Positions 26,552 to 35,981 of a stretch of 64,000 nt of DNA are shown here, piece by piece; position 1 is the first letter of the stretch; every line of letters starts with the position of its first letter. The position numbers and the translations under genes were made by a program. The stretch covers positions 45,001-109,000 of the forward strand of contig NZ_MDGP01000001.1 in NCBI RefSeq assembly GCF_001747095.1. Direction: 5' to 3'. The notes under the pieces were generated by a model. The model was not told the origin of the DNA. It saw nothing but the letters and a program-made list of their open reading frames with translations, and searched no databases. The stretch comes from Roseivirga sp. 4D4. Its GTDB lineage: Bacteria; Bacteroidota; Bacteroidia; Cytophagales; Cyclobacteriaceae.

Positions 26552-27976
26552 TCAATCTTCTTTTAATAGATACTTCGAAATTGCAAAAAGTTTATTTTCA
26601 TCAAAAGCCCCTGACATAATTTGAAGACCGATCGGCAAATTATTGGCATCACTACCAGCGGGGATTGAAATAGCAGGTATGCCCGTTACAGAAGCCTGTA
26701 CCGTAAATAAATCTGCCATGTACATTTCGAGAGGGTTGTCTTGGTGCTGACCTAATTTAAACGCTGTTGTAGGCGTTGTTGGTATGATGATAAAGTCAAA
26801 TTGCTCAAGAATTTTCTCTGTTGCCTCTTTGATCAACTGTCGTGCTTTTTGAGCCTTTGTAAAATAGGCGTCATAATAGTCTGCACTAAGCACAAAGGTG
26901 CCCAACATGATTCTTCGTTTCACTTCCTCTCCAAAACCTTCGGTCCTTGAAAGCTTATACATAGATTCCAGATTCGAGGTATTGGGACTTCTGTGTCCGT
27001 AATGCGCTCCATCATACCTCGAAAGGTTGGTGCTAGCTTCTGCCGTAGTCAGTATGTAGTAGGTCGGTAAGACATAGTCAAGCAACGGGAAATCCAGTTG
27101 TTCAACAAGATGCCCTTCACTTTTCAGTCTGTCCACAGTGTCTCTTAAAACAGACTTGACCTCTTCTTGGACGCCTTCGCTCGTCAGTGCCTCATGAAGG
27201 TAGGCGACTTTGTACTTCTTGTCTTCAAAGGCCTTTGGATCAAATCCCTCAACCGACTCAGAAGAGGAGGTACCGTCCATTTCATCTTTCCCTGCAATCA
27301 CTTGAAGTACTAAGGCATTGTCTTCGACTGATTTTGAGAATATTCCTATAGTGTCGAATGAGGAGGCATAGGCGAGTAATCCCCATCTTGAAATTCTTGA
27401 GTAAGTTGGTTTAAGGCCAATAACACCTGTGAATGCGGCAGGTTGCCTTACAGATCCACCGGTATCTGTGCCTAGGGAAACTTGACACATATCTGCTTGA
27501 ACTGCTACGGCTGATCCTCCAGAAGATCCTCCAGACACTCTTGAGCTATCAACTGCATTCTTTACAGCCCCATGGGCTGAGTTTTCATTGGAGGAACCCA
27601 TACCAAACTCATCGCAGTTTTGTCTGCCGATTACGATGGCATCTTCATCCAGAAGCCTCTGAACAGCTGTAGCCGTAATTTGAGATTCAAATCCCTTTAG
27701 GATATCGCTGCTGCCGGATACTTGATGATCTTGGTAGCAAATAAGGTCTTTTATACCAAAAATTAAGCCGGCTAACTTGCCGGCTTGGTTATGCTTTATT
27801 TTGAGATCAATCGCTTTGGCCCGTTCTCTTGCCTCCTGTTCGTATACCTCTACAAATGCGTTGAGGTTAGCGTTGTCCTCTATGTTTTTAAGATAGTGTT
27901 CAACGAGGGAGAGACAAGAAATTTTTTGCAGCTTAAGGTCTTTTTGAATCTCATCTAAGCGATGATAATTCTTCAC
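26552..27976 (-). CDS. gatA: Asp-tRNA(Asn)/Glu-tRNA(Gln) amidotransferase subunit A
   Basis: 474 aa amidase-signature enzyme. The Ser-cisSer-Lys triad is visible: K76 (IFGIKDL), S151 (SGGSSGGS) and S175 (GTDTGGS), with the spacing of known GatA proteins. It releases ammonia from glutamine for transamidation of mischarged tRNA together with GatB and GatC, neither of which is in this window. asnS is present at 56465, so GatCAB here probably mainly serves Glu-tRNA(Gln). It follows tatA by 7 bp. Confidence 0.92.
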   Translation of the reverse strand: MKNYHRLDEIQKDLKLQKISCLSLVEHYLKNIEDNANLNAFVEVYEQEARERAKAIDLKIKHNQAGKLAGLIFGIKDLICYQDHQVSGSSDILKGFESQITATAVQRLLDEDAIVIGRQNCDEFGMGSSNENSAHGAVKNAVDSSRVSGGSSGGSAVAVQADMCQVSLGTDTGGSVRQPAAFTGVIGLKPTYSRISRWGLLAYASSFDTIGIFSKSVEDNALVLQVIAGKDEMDGTSSSESVEGFDPKAFEDKKYKVAYLHEALTSEGVQEEVKSVLRDTVDRLKSEGHLVEQLDFPLLDYVLPTYYILTTAEASTNLSRYDGAHYGHRSPNTSNLESMYKLSRTEGFGEEVKRRIMLGTFVLSADYYDAYFTKAQKARQLIKEATEKILEQFDFIIIPTTPTTAFKLGQHQDNPLEMYMADLFTVQASVTGIPAISIPAGSDANNLPIGLQIMSGAFDENKLFAISKYLLKED

Positions 27977-27983
27977 TTCTCCC

Positions 27984-28184
27984 TTAAGGTTTGTCTATTT
28001 CTTTACCTGCATCGTCTACCTCTTTCTTAATTTCTTTGGTAGCATCCTTAAACTCTCTGATCCCTTTTCCGAAACCTCTTGCAAGATCTGGAATCTTCTT
28101 CGCTCCGAATAATAGAAGGACAATGAACAAGATCACGAATATCTCCGGTCCACCTGGCATTCCTAATGCTAATATTGTTTCCAT
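27984..28184 (-). CDS. tatA: Twin-arginine translocase subunit TatA/TatE
   Basis: 66 aa: a short N-terminal region, one membrane helix ([15 protein letters not shown]), the conserved [21 protein letters not shown] hinge and amphipathic helix, and a charged tail. TatA forms the pore for folded proteins carrying an RR signal. tatC is not seen here. A -7 promoter box (28210-28217) lies about 25 bp upstream, so it can be made independently of the upstream EnvC-like gene. Confidence 0.93.
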   Translation of the reverse strand: METILALGMPGGPEIFVILFIVLLLFGAKKIPDLARGFGKGIREFKDATKEIKKEVDDAGKEIDKP

Positions 28185-28209
28185 GACGATGTACTTAATG
28201 TATATAAAA

Positions 28210-28217
28210 CAAAGATA
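28210..28217 (-). promoter_or_regulatory. -7 promoter box TATCTTTG for tatA-gatA
   Basis: CAAAGATA on the plus strand equals TATCTTTG on the minus strand, a perfect -7 consensus, 26 nt before the tatA ATG in the 75-bp gap after the EnvC-like gene. No well-spaced -33 box was found. Confidence 0.4.
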
Positions 28218-28259
28218 GGTAAAAACTCTTACCAGTTCACGTAATTCAAGCGGCTAAGT

Positions 28260-29444
28260 TTAGTTGATCTTTCGTTCAAGCCAAGTTTCGGGGTTCACAG
28301 TAGTCTTTTGATCAAATACTTTGAATTTCACTTCAGAGACATCATTGTTGTCAGTAAGTACCTGTCCGAGTACTTGCTGGGCTTGCACTTGCTCACCTTT
28401 TTTGACCACTACAGCCTTTAATTTAGAGTAAGCTGTGAAGTATTCTCCGTGCTGAATGAGTACTGTATTTCCTTGGCCTGGTATAGACATTATTGCACTG
28501 ACTTTACCTGGGAACACAGATTTAACACTTGCATTTTTGGTAGTTTGAATGTCGATCCCTTTGTTGGTGAGCATAACTGTCCTGAGTGTTGGATGTCTAT
28601 GTTTTCCATATTTGGACGAAACAAAGCCTTGGTCTACTGGCCATGGAAGGCGTCCTTTCTCTCCTTCGAAAGCTGCATTGATATCTGACATGTCAACAGC
28701 TGAAGCTAGTGCGGCCAATCTTTCAGCTTCAATGATGGCATCAATTCTGTCACTCAATTCTTTTTCCGAGGCTCTTTGGCGAGCTAAATCTTGTCTGATT
28801 TTATTCTCTTGTTGCTCGAGTTTGGTCACTAATGACCTTTGCTCACTTTGGAGGTTAGAGAGTTTTCTATTTTCAGAAAGTTCTTCATTGAGTAGGCTTT
28901 GCTTAGAAGACTTCTGTTCTTCAATTTCCACGATTTGCTCATTGAGACTTTGTTGAACAATTTGAATTTGCTCTACCTGTTTCTTCCGTGCTTCTCCATA
29001 CTGCTTCATATATTTCATTCGCATGAAAAGCTGATTGAAGGTTCCAGAAGCAAATAGAAAAGTGAGTTGATTAAACCCAGAGCTTGTTTTTTGCGTGGCG
29101 TAGATCATTTGTCCGTACTCGTCTGTCAATGCATTGAGGTCATTTTCCATTGCATCAATAATGCTCTGATCTTCGGCTATTTCTTCGTCTAAAAGGGTTA
29201 CTTCTCCCTTTATAGCATTGACAAGAGAGACTCTTGATCTTATCTGATTGTTTAATGCTCTAAGCCTACCCAGAGAGTTGTTCTTTTTACTAGCTGTTTG
29301 GCTAAGAATTTTCTGAGTCTCAAGAATCCTATCTTGTATTTCTTGTTTCTCTTTTTCTAATCGCTGGCGTTCTGTCTGGGCCTGTGAGACATCAAAGGCC
29401 AATATGATGAGTACTAATACAACTGTTATTCTACTGCCGCTCAT
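28260..29444 (-). CDS. EnvC-like murein hydrolase activator (degenerate M23/LytM domain)
   Basis: 394 aa. A signal peptide (to VSQAQ), a long coiled coil (about 25-245, rich in Gln, Glu, Lys), then a LytM domain (~265-390). The zinc ligands of active M23 peptidases appear lost: the usual HxGID reads NKGID, and the usual YAHL reads YSKL. That is the state of EnvC, which activates cell-wall amidases rather than cutting itself (family knowledge). The start overlaps the DUF4292 gene end by 14 nt. Confidence 0.85.
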   Translation of the reverse strand: MSGSRITVVLVLIILAFDVSQAQTERQRLEKEKQEIQDRILETQKILSQTASKKNNSLGRLRALNNQIRSRVSLVNAIKGEVTLLDEEIAEDQSIIDAMENDLNALTDEYGQMIYATQKTSSGFNQLTFLFASGTFNQLFMRMKYMKQYGEARKKQVEQIQIVQQSLNEQIVEIEEQKSSKQSLLNEELSENRKLSNLQSEQRSLVTKLEQQENKIRQDLARQRASEKELSDRIDAIIEAERLAALASAVDMSDINAAFEGEKGRLPWPVDQGFVSSKYGKHRHPTLRTVMLTNKGIDIQTTKNASVKSVFPGKVSAIMSIPGQGNTVLIQHGEYFTAYSKLKAVVVKKGEQVQAQQVLGQVLTDNNDVSEVKFKVFDQKTTVNPETWLERKIN

Positions 29445-30201
29445 AGCGTGATGGTATATTGAAAGGGAACTTTAATGGTTTCCGCTCAATTCTTGCTCTA
29501 TTGTGTTCAATATCAATGGTAGCTTCTTCCTTCTTGCCTTCCTTAAAATAGGTAAGGAGCATTACTGCCTTGTAGGCAAATGGCTTATCGTCAAGAAGCT
29601 TGAAATCTCCATACTTTAATTCCAACGTGTTTTGATTCTCTAAAGTACTGGCAAATAGGTTTTCTAGCCTTCTGTTCTTCGAACTGATCTTATTTTGAAT
29701 TCTAAGGTCGCCAGCTTTTTGCGTGACTAAGTAATTGTTGGCCTGCTTTTCTAAAACATCTGCTTTTGAAACGTCTACGGGAAGATCGCCTACCAATACC
29801 GCTTGAAACAAGTCAAAATTGAATTCGAAATTGAAGCGTTCACTTAGTGTTTCGAAACTGAAGCTTGTCACCTTCTTATTAACCCTATCAATGACTATTA
29901 ACGAATCTCGTGTCATTTTACCCCTGAAGCCTTCTATACCAACTCCATTGCTGAGGGTGAACCAAATGAGGCTATCTTTCTTTATTCTGATGTTGGCTCG
30001 GGCCTTCTGCTTACTTTCCCCGTCTTTGTATTTGAATTTGGTGGAGGTAGAGAGATATTCAAAATCGATTTCTTCAAGTGCCAGTTCTGCTTTTGGATCA
30101 TAACCAAAGCCTAAGAATTTCTTGCTACAGCTGCTTAGGGTGAGTATTAAGCTAAAGATTAGCAGAAGGGTGAGGTATTTAGTTGAATTGTTTGTTCTCA
30201 A
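29431..30201 (-). CDS. DUF4292 family lipoprotein
   Basis: 256 aa; signal MRTNNSTKYLTLLLIFSLIL followed by a lipobox (LSSC), so it is probably an envelope lipoprotein. The family (DUF4292) is common in Bacteroidota, has a LolA/LolB-like beta-rich look, and no established function that I know of. It overlaps the TPR gene by 23 nt and the EnvC-like gene by 14 nt, implying tight co-translation of the trio. Confidence 0.78.
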   Translation of the reverse strand: MRTNNSTKYLTLLLIFSLILTLSSCSKKFLGFGYDPKAELALEEIDFEYLSTSTKFKYKDGESKQKARANIRIKKDSLIWFTLSNGVGIEGFRGKMTRDSLIVIDRVNKKVTSFSFETLSERFNFEFNFDLFQAVLVGDLPVDVSKADVLEKQANNYLVTQKAGDLRIQNKISSKNRRLENLFASTLENQNTLELKYGDFKLLDDKPFAYKAVMLLTYFKEGKKEEATIDIEHNRARIERKPLKFPFNIPSRYERQ

Positions 30202-31945
30202 TTTTCTGATCGAGTTTATCTGATGTATTCCCTAGCCCTTTTGCAGACTTCCATTGTGCCAAAGCTTCGTCAATCAGATTTAATTTAAAAAGGATATCTC
30301 CACTAAGCTCAAGCGTTTTACCATTCCATTGGCTTGTAAATTCATTCAAACCTTGGGTTAGCAATGCGTTTGCCTCTGAATAGTTTTTCAAAGTAAAGAG
30401 TGCCTTTGCCTTAATCCTAATGAATTGAAGGTTTTTAAAAGGAGAGTCTATTACGGAATTAATTAAACTGATGGCCTTTTGAGGGTCGGACGCTGTTAGA
30501 AACTCTGCATAATTAGCAATGCTTTCAGGGTGTGCCTGACTTAAATTAATCGATTGCTCGAATAGGCTCAAAGCTTCATCTTCTTTGCCCATCGCTAATG
30601 CTAACGAGGCTTGTTTTCCCAGAATTTGACTCTTAAGCGATTCGTTGGATAGTGCCATACGACTTGCCTGCTTCAGAAGGCTTTCGGCTTCACTAAACTC
30701 CTTTAATCCTTGATTAGCACTGGCAAGGTAGATATAAAAGACAGCCTGGTTAGGGAATAGATCTAAGGCTTCTTCTGATGACTCGGCAAGCGTTTCCCAG
30801 TCTTCCTTTTGATATTCATAGTCTAATATTCTATTCCAAACCTGGAAATCTCCAGGGCGCAGTTGAGTGAGTCTCTTGAAATAGTCAATGGCCTTGTTCT
30901 CATAAATGATCCGTTGTTCACCACTTGCTGTCTTGGCTAACTTAGAGTAGAGTAGACCACCATTTTCTATGACCAAAGGTTCTTCAGGGTAATCAGCGTT
31001 CATGTTGTTTTGAAGGCTATCAATTAGGTTGGCCTTATCACTCAGATCATCGGAAAATGCCCATTGCCCAAGGAGAAGAGTCTTCATGCTGAGGCTTGCT
31101 TCTGGATCGCTATGGACTTCGAAAATCAAATCTCTTTGCTTGTCTACAGCTCCAGTTTTCTGGTAGTTTTCTACCAATAATAAAATAAGCTCGTTGGTCT
31201 TCAACTCATTTTGCTCAAGCAGGTCGATCGACTCATCGATTTTTCCATTGGAGGCGAGGGTATATGCGTATTTATAAAAAACCTCATTGTCCTTTGGGTT
31301 TTCCCCAAAAAGTATCGCCAATTCACTAATAGCATCTTCACTCTTTCCAGCTTTAATGAGCAGGTCTATTCTTCTAGACTTTTGATCGAAACTCAAAGCT
31401 TCTCCCTTTTTCTCGGGTCCATTTAGAACTTCCAGCGCTTTGTCTAATTGGTTGAGGCTTTCATATACCTCAGTGATTTCAATAAGGTAGGCATTGAAGT
31501 CTTTAGCGTTTCCGAGCATGAGCTCATAGTATTGAGCGGCACCCGCCATATTTTGACTCGCCTTTTGAATTTGGGCTGCCAGTACGTAGTAATATTTGTT
31601 GTCCTGCCTTAATTCAATGGCTTTTTCAATGGCCGTGAGTCCTTGAGTATATTCTCCCTCTATCAAATGAACCTCGGCCATCTTGAAGTGAGCAGCATGG
31701 TTTTCTTGATCAACCTCTATTGCCTTTTCTAGGAAGGCAAGTGCCCGTTTATAGTCCTCAAGGAGAAAGAATTTCTGGGCTTCGATCATCAGGAACTCAG
31801 AATTGGCTCTTTCATACGGTGTAAGCTCTGTCTTCAGATTAGCCTCAGCTTCATTCTTCTTTTTCTGCGCTAGTCCTTCCGAGGGGATGAGAAGTATCAG
31901 GCAGGCAATTAGTGATATGGTGTTAAAGGCTTTCAACAAAGGCAA
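30179..31945 (-). CDS. Exported tetratricopeptide repeat protein
   Basis: 588 aa with a signal peptide (to GLAQ) and a full-length array of TPR-like helical pairs, for example at ~55-125 (ALAFLEKAIEVDQENHAAHF, GLTAIEKAIELRQDN). Probably a periplasmic or outer-membrane-associated scaffold; no catalytic domain is visible. It overlaps the DUF4292 lipoprotein gene. In Bacteroidota such a TPR-DUF4292-EnvC order is recurrent, which suggests an envelope-assembly or cell-wall function (inference). Confidence 0.82.
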   Translation of the reverse strand: MPLLKAFNTISLIACLILLIPSEGLAQKKKNEAEANLKTELTPYERANSEFLMIEAQKFFLLEDYKRALAFLEKAIEVDQENHAAHFKMAEVHLIEGEYTQGLTAIEKAIELRQDNKYYYVLAAQIQKASQNMAGAAQYYELMLGNAKDFNAYLIEITEVYESLNQLDKALEVLNGPEKKGEALSFDQKSRRIDLLIKAGKSEDAISELAILFGENPKDNEVFYKYAYTLASNGKIDESIDLLEQNELKTNELILLLVENYQKTGAVDKQRDLIFEVHSDPEASLSMKTLLLGQWAFSDDLSDKANLIDSLQNNMNADYPEEPLVIENGGLLYSKLAKTASGEQRIIYENKAIDYFKRLTQLRPGDFQVWNRILDYEYQKEDWETLAESSEEALDLFPNQAVFYIYLASANQGLKEFSEAESLLKQASRMALSNESLKSQILGKQASLALAMGKEDEALSLFEQSINLSQAHPESIANYAEFLTASDPQKAISLINSVIDSPFKNLQFIRIKAKALFTLKNYSEANALLTQGLNEFTSQWNGKTLELSGDILFKLNLIDEALAQWKSAKGLGNTSDKLDQKIENKQFN

Positions 31946-32009
31946 TTACGAAAGAAACGAATAATATTGAGCTTAAGTTTACAGAATTCTATGAGCTGAT
32001 GATTTCAAT

Positions 32010-33500
32010 CTATGTCGATTTGTATTGAATTTTTCTGCCTTCAATTAAAAACATCACCCCAGCGAAACCTAATGTGACCACTAGTTTGAAACCATAAGAC
32101 CACCATTTGTTTTCAATTTGGATAAAGTCAACTCCGTAAATTAGGATGACCCCCAAAGCCAAATACAAAAAGAGCGGTTTGAAATTATAAGGTATAGGAA
32201 AGAACTTTTTGCCTTGGGAGTAGCATATCAAGCTCATGGCACCATAGCATACCAAGGCAGTGACGGCACTTCCATAATATCCCAGTTCCTTGATTAATAA
32301 CAGATTGCCTACTAAGGTAATCACAGCCCCAATGAGCGCATAGTAGGTGCCATATATGGTTTTATCTGTGAGCTTAAACCAAACACTCAGGTTGACATAA
32401 ACGCCATAAAATAGTTTGGCAATTAGGAGAATAGGGAGCACAAAGAGTGCTTCTTTGTAACTATCGTTCCTCAAAAACACGTCTGCAATAAGCTCTGTAT
32501 TAAGTGCTACACCAACTAGAACGACAACATTAAACACCACGAAGTAATGCATAATGCGCGCAAAGAGCGCAGGCGCCTCTTTGTTTTCAGCATGACTGAA
32601 GAAGAAAGGCTCTGCAGCATAGCGAAACGCCTGAATTCCAAGCATCATGATCACCGATAGCTTGAAAGCTCCACTGAACACACCCAAGGCATCGCTGCCT
32701 GAGACACCTAATTCTTCTGGGAAAACATGCTTTAATATTAGCGCATAGCCTTGCTCGTTAAACATGCCACCGAGTCCCATCAAAAAGATGGGCAAGGCAT
32801 AAACGAGCATAGGTTTGAAAGTTGTCCAATGAATAGAAAGTCTGACCTGAGAGAGCTCTCTCCAGAGTAAGGGCAGATAGAGGAGGTTGGCTAGAAGGTT
32901 TGCAATAAAAATATAGCCTATGCCGATAGATGGGTCATATATTTTCTGAACTGCTGATTGGAGGCTGACTAAATACTTACCATCATAGATGTCAGGCAAT
33001 ACAATGATCAAAAGCAAGTTGAGGAGAATGGTAACCGAGATCACGCCAACTTTTATTAGCGCAAATTTCAAGGCTTTTTGCTCAAGCCTCAGCTTAGCGA
33101 ATGGTATAGCGATAAGCCCATCAATAAATAGAATGGCAGCCATATACTGAACGTATTGCTGCTCCACACCATTACCGAGCAAATGTGCAATAGGGCCAGA
33201 AAAAAGGTAAATGAGACTTGAAAAGAATGCGGATGTAGTTAAAACAGCCGTGGCTGTACTCTGATAGGTTTCCTTTTTATTGGACTTATTGCTAAACCTA
33301 AAGAAAGCCGTTTCCATACCGAAGGTATAGACAATGAGACATAGCGCCACGTAGGCGTATAGTTCTGTGACCGCACCATACTCGCTCCTGACCAGCCGAT
33401 CCGTCCAAATGGGTATTAATAGAAAATTGAGTACTCGCCCGAGTATACTGCCAATGCCATAATAGGCCGTCTGGCCCGCGAGTTTTTTAATTTGACTCAT
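32010..33500 (-). CDS. Polysaccharide biosynthesis flippase (MOP/Wzx-like)
   Basis: 496 aa, about 14 hydrophobic helices, starting with the typical LAGQTAYYGIGSILGRVLNF segment of oligosaccharide flippases. It would move undecaprenyl-linked glycan across the inner membrane; the substrate is unknown and no glycosyltransferases are adjacent. It starts 14 bp after the enoyl-CoA hydratase stop, so it is likely co-transcribed with it. Confidence 0.87.
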   Translation of the reverse strand: MSQIKKLAGQTAYYGIGSILGRVLNFLLIPIWTDRLVRSEYGAVTELYAYVALCLIVYTFGMETAFFRFSNKSNKKETYQSTATAVLTTSAFFSSLIYLFSGPIAHLLGNGVEQQYVQYMAAILFIDGLIAIPFAKLRLEQKALKFALIKVGVISVTILLNLLLIIVLPDIYDGKYLVSLQSAVQKIYDPSIGIGYIFIANLLANLLYLPLLWRELSQVRLSIHWTTFKPMLVYALPIFLMGLGGMFNEQGYALILKHVFPEELGVSGSDALGVFSGAFKLSVIMMLGIQAFRYAAEPFFFSHAENKEAPALFARIMHYFVVFNVVVLVGVALNTELIADVFLRNDSYKEALFVLPILLIAKLFYGVYVNLSVWFKLTDKTIYGTYYALIGAVITLVGNLLLIKELGYYGSAVTALVCYGAMSLICYSQGKKFFPIPYNFKPLFLYLALGVILIYGVDFIQIENKWWSYGFKLVVTLGFAGVMFLIEGRKIQYKST

Positions 33501-33514
33501 AAAAAAAGGGAGTT

Positions 33515-34300
33515 TTATTCTCCCTTGAACTCAGGTTTTCTTTTTTCTAAAAATGCCGTAGTGCCCTCGGCAAAGTCTGTGGTTTTGGTGCAAGCAGCAA
33601 AACCATTGGCCTCTGTCTGATAGCCATTTTCTTGTTCGTTATTGACAGCATTGATACAATCAATTACTAAGCCAATGGCTACCGGAGCCTTTGAGGTTAT
33701 TTTATTAAGAAGCTCTTCGCACTTTGCAAGTGCTTCGGTAGGACTTTCCACTACATGATTGATCAACCCTAATGTTAACGCCTGATTGGCATTAATCATA
33801 TCTCCGGTCATACATAACTCAAAAGACTTAGCCTTACCGATCAATTGTGTTAATCTCTGAGTGCCACCATAGCCAGGAATAACTCCCAAATTTACTTCAG
33901 GTTGCCCAAACCTGGCATTGGCAGTAGCCACACGCATGTGACAGGCCATCGCCAGTTCGCAACCACCCCCAAGGGCAAAACCATTGACTAGAGCAATTAC
34001 TGGTTTATGGCAGTTTTCAATTGCACTGAATACTTCCTGTCCGCTTTCGGCAAAATTCCTAGCGTTCAATTCATTCAATTCAGCTATTTCTGAGATATCT
34101 GCACCTGCTACAAAGGCTTTTTCCCCAGCTCCGGTTATAATGACGGCTTTTATGCTGTTGTCATCATAAATTTCTTCGAAGGCTACTTTAATGTCCTCAA
34201 TGGTCTGAATATTGAGTGCGTTCAGTTTGTCAGGTCGATTGATGGTTAAATGAACGGTTCCTTCTTTATTCTCGAAAAGTATATTTTGATAATTCGCCAT
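33515..34300 (-). CDS. Enoyl-CoA hydratase/isomerase family protein
   Basis: 261 aa from the ATG at 34300; the frame is open to a TTG at 34324, but that falls inside the -7 box. Crotonase fold with both catalytic glutamates in place: GGGCELAMACH and GQPEVNLGVIPGYGGTQRL, so a true hydratase (3-hydroxybutyryl-CoA dehydratase type) is likely. The oxyanion-hole segment AFVAGADISEI is intact. It is the first gene of the long minus-strand run toward DUF4837; no thiolase or dehydrogenase is adjacent. Confidence 0.9.
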   Translation of the reverse strand: MANYQNILFENKEGTVHLTINRPDKLNALNIQTIEDIKVAFEEIYDDNSIKAVIITGAGEKAFVAGADISEIAELNELNARNFAESGQEVFSAIENCHKPVIALVNGFALGGGCELAMACHMRVATANARFGQPEVNLGVIPGYGGTQRLTQLIGKAKSFELCMTGDMINANQALTLGLINHVVESPTEALAKCEELLNKITSKAPVAIGLVIDCINAVNNEQENGYQTEANGFAACTKTTDFAEGTTAFLEKRKPEFKGE

Positions 34301-34321
34301 GATTTGGGTTGAGCGTGAATT

Positions 34322-34329
34322 CAAAGATA
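34322..34329 (-). promoter_or_regulatory. -7 promoter box TATCTTTG for the enoyl-CoA hydratase gene
   Basis: A perfect TANNTTTG match on the minus strand, 22 nt before the ATG at 34300; it overlaps the alternative TTG start and so argues for the ATG. No clear -33 box. Confidence 0.42.
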
Positions 34330-34414
34330 ACAGTCAGTATAGAATTGTAAAACTACGCTATTGATCATTAATATTTTCCACTTGTAAACAATGTTTCAAA
34401 ATGCAGGTTTACAA

Positions 34415-34446
34415 TTTCGATTATGAATAGATGGTGATTACATTTG
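34415..34446 (+). promoter_or_regulatory. Promoter upstream of isocitrate dehydrogenase
   Basis: TACATTTG at 34439-34446 is a perfect -7 box; TTTC at 34415-34418 is a near match to the -33 TTTG with a 20-nt spacer. An AGGAGGTAA motif follows at 34458-34466, but it is 15 nt from the ATG at 34482, too far for a normal Shine-Dalgarno role. Confidence 0.45.
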
Positions 34447-34481
34447 CCGTCAAATTTAGGAGGTAACTACCAAGTAAAATT

Positions 34482-35933
34482 ATGAGGACACAATCAAGGA
34501 TAACCGTTGCTCACGGTGATGGAATAGGGCCAGAAATTATGGATGCCACACTACGCATCATGGATGCTGCAAATGTGGGGCTGACTTATGACACCATCGA
34601 AATAGGGGAGAAGGTCTACAAATCGGGACACAAATCGGGTATCAGCCCAGAATCTTGGGAAATATTAAGAGGTAATAAAGTATTCTTGAAAGCTCCAATC
34701 ACCACTCCTCAGGGTGGAGGATATAAGAGTTTAAATGTGACCATCAGAAAGTCTTTGGGTCTTTATTCAAATGTTCGCCCTTTTAGGGCTTATCCGCCTT
34801 ATGTGCCATCTTTCTTTCCTCACATGGATGTGGTAATTGTGAGGGAAAATGAGGAGGACCTTTATGCAGGTATTGAACACCAACAGACAACTGAGGTAGT
34901 ACAAACCTTGAAGTTGATCTCTCAGCCAGGAAGTGAAAAGATTATTAGATATGCTTTTGAATATGCAAGGGCATATGGTCGTAAGAAGGTGACTTGTATG
35001 ACAAAGGATAATATTATGAAGCATACTGATGGTATGTTCCATAATATTTTCGATGAAGTCAAATTGGAATATCCGGATATCGCTGCTGATCACTGGATCA
35101 TTGATATTGGATCGGCTGTGGTGGCTGCCAGACCTGAGTCTTTGGATGTAGTGGTTACCCTGAACCTCTACGGTGACATAATCTCTGATATTGCTGCAGA
35201 AGTAGCTGGTTCAGTAGGTATGGCCGGTTCTTCTAATGTAGGTATGACGCATGGAATGTTTGAGGCCATTCATGGGTCAGCGCCTGACATTGCCGGACAA
35301 AATATTGCTAACCCTTCAGGGTTGTTAAATGGAGCAACTATGATGTTGGTTCAGATGGGGAGGGCAGATAAGGCTGAACTCATTCAAAATGCCTGGTTAA
35401 AGACATTGGAAGATGGAATCCATACAGGAGATATCTACCGTGCTAACCGAAGTGTAGAAAAAGTTGGTACGAAAGAGTTTGCAGATGCGATTATCGATCG
35501 TTTGGGCCAAAAGCCTACGAAACTCGCTGCAGTTAAGTATAATGAAGATGTTGCCATTTCCGTGTCTATCGAAGAGAAACCAGCTAAGAAGAAAGAGCTT
35601 GTTGGAGTAGATGTTTTCATTGATTGGAGAGGTGAAAGCAGAGATGCAGATGAAATAGGGGATCGTTTGTTAAATGTTGCTTCTACGGAAAACCTAAAAT
35701 TGAAGCTTATTTCGAACAGAGGAGTGTTGGTTTATCCTGGCGGAATTCCTGAGACTTTTAAGACAGATCATTGGAGGTGTAGATTCGTGAATCCTGAAGG
35801 AAAGATTTTGAATAACTCTGATGTGCTTGAGTTGCTTCAGAGCGTTCAAGATGCAGGCTTCGATTTTATTAAAACGGAGCACCTATATCACTTCGATGGA
35901 GAAAGAGGTTACTCTTTGAGCCAAGGGGAATAA
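34482..35933 (+). CDS. icd: NADP-dependent isocitrate dehydrogenase, Thermus type with C-terminal extension
   Basis: 483 aa. It oxidatively decarboxylates isocitrate to 2-oxoglutarate in the TCA cycle. Family motifs: HGDGIGPEIMDA at the N-terminus, the substrate segment NVTIRKSLGLYSNVRP, the metal-binding stretch LNLYGDIISDIAAEVAG and the nucleotide-site segment FEAIHGSAPDIAGQNIANP. After residue ~340 comes a ~140-residue C-terminal domain (ELVGVDVFIDWRG...), present in Thermus-type and some alpha-proteobacterial enzymes but absent from E. coli Icd. It has its own promoter and terminator and stands alone. Confidence 0.92.
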   Translation: MRTQSRITVAHGDGIGPEIMDATLRIMDAANVGLTYDTIEIGEKVYKSGHKSGISPESWEILRGNKVFLKAPITTPQGGGYKSLNVTIRKSLGLYSNVRPFRAYPPYVPSFFPHMDVVIVRENEEDLYAGIEHQQTTEVVQTLKLISQPGSEKIIRYAFEYARAYGRKKVTCMTKDNIMKHTDGMFHNIFDEVKLEYPDIAADHWIIDIGSAVVAARPESLDVVVTLNLYGDIISDIAAEVAGSVGMAGSSNVGMTHGMFEAIHGSAPDIAGQNIANPSGLLNGATMMLVQMGRADKAELIQNAWLKTLEDGIHTGDIYRANRSVEKVGTKEFADAIIDRLGQKPTKLAAVKYNEDVAISVSIEEKPAKKKELVGVDVFIDWRGESRDADEIGDRLLNVASTENLKLKLISNRGVLVYPGGIPETFKTDHWRCRFVNPEGKILNNSDVLELLQSVQDAGFDFIKTEHLYHFDGERGYSLSQGE

Positions 35934-35950
35934 GAACGAGATATTATAGA

Positions 35951-35981
35951 TAAAAAAAGGGGGCATTGCCCCCTTTTTTTA
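35951..35981 (+). terminator. Bidirectional terminator between icd and the convergent lipoprotein gene
   Basis: AAAAAAAGGGGGC pairs with GCCCCCTTTTTTT around an ATT centre; a very strong stem with A/T flanks on both sides. Its right end overlaps the stop codon (35979-35981) of the minus-strand lipoprotein gene. Confidence 0.92.

Noticed and set aside
34458-34466. AGGAGGTAA as a Shine-Dalgarno site of icd
   Set aside because: It is 15 nt from the start codon, too far for normal use, and Bacteroidota rarely rely on this element.
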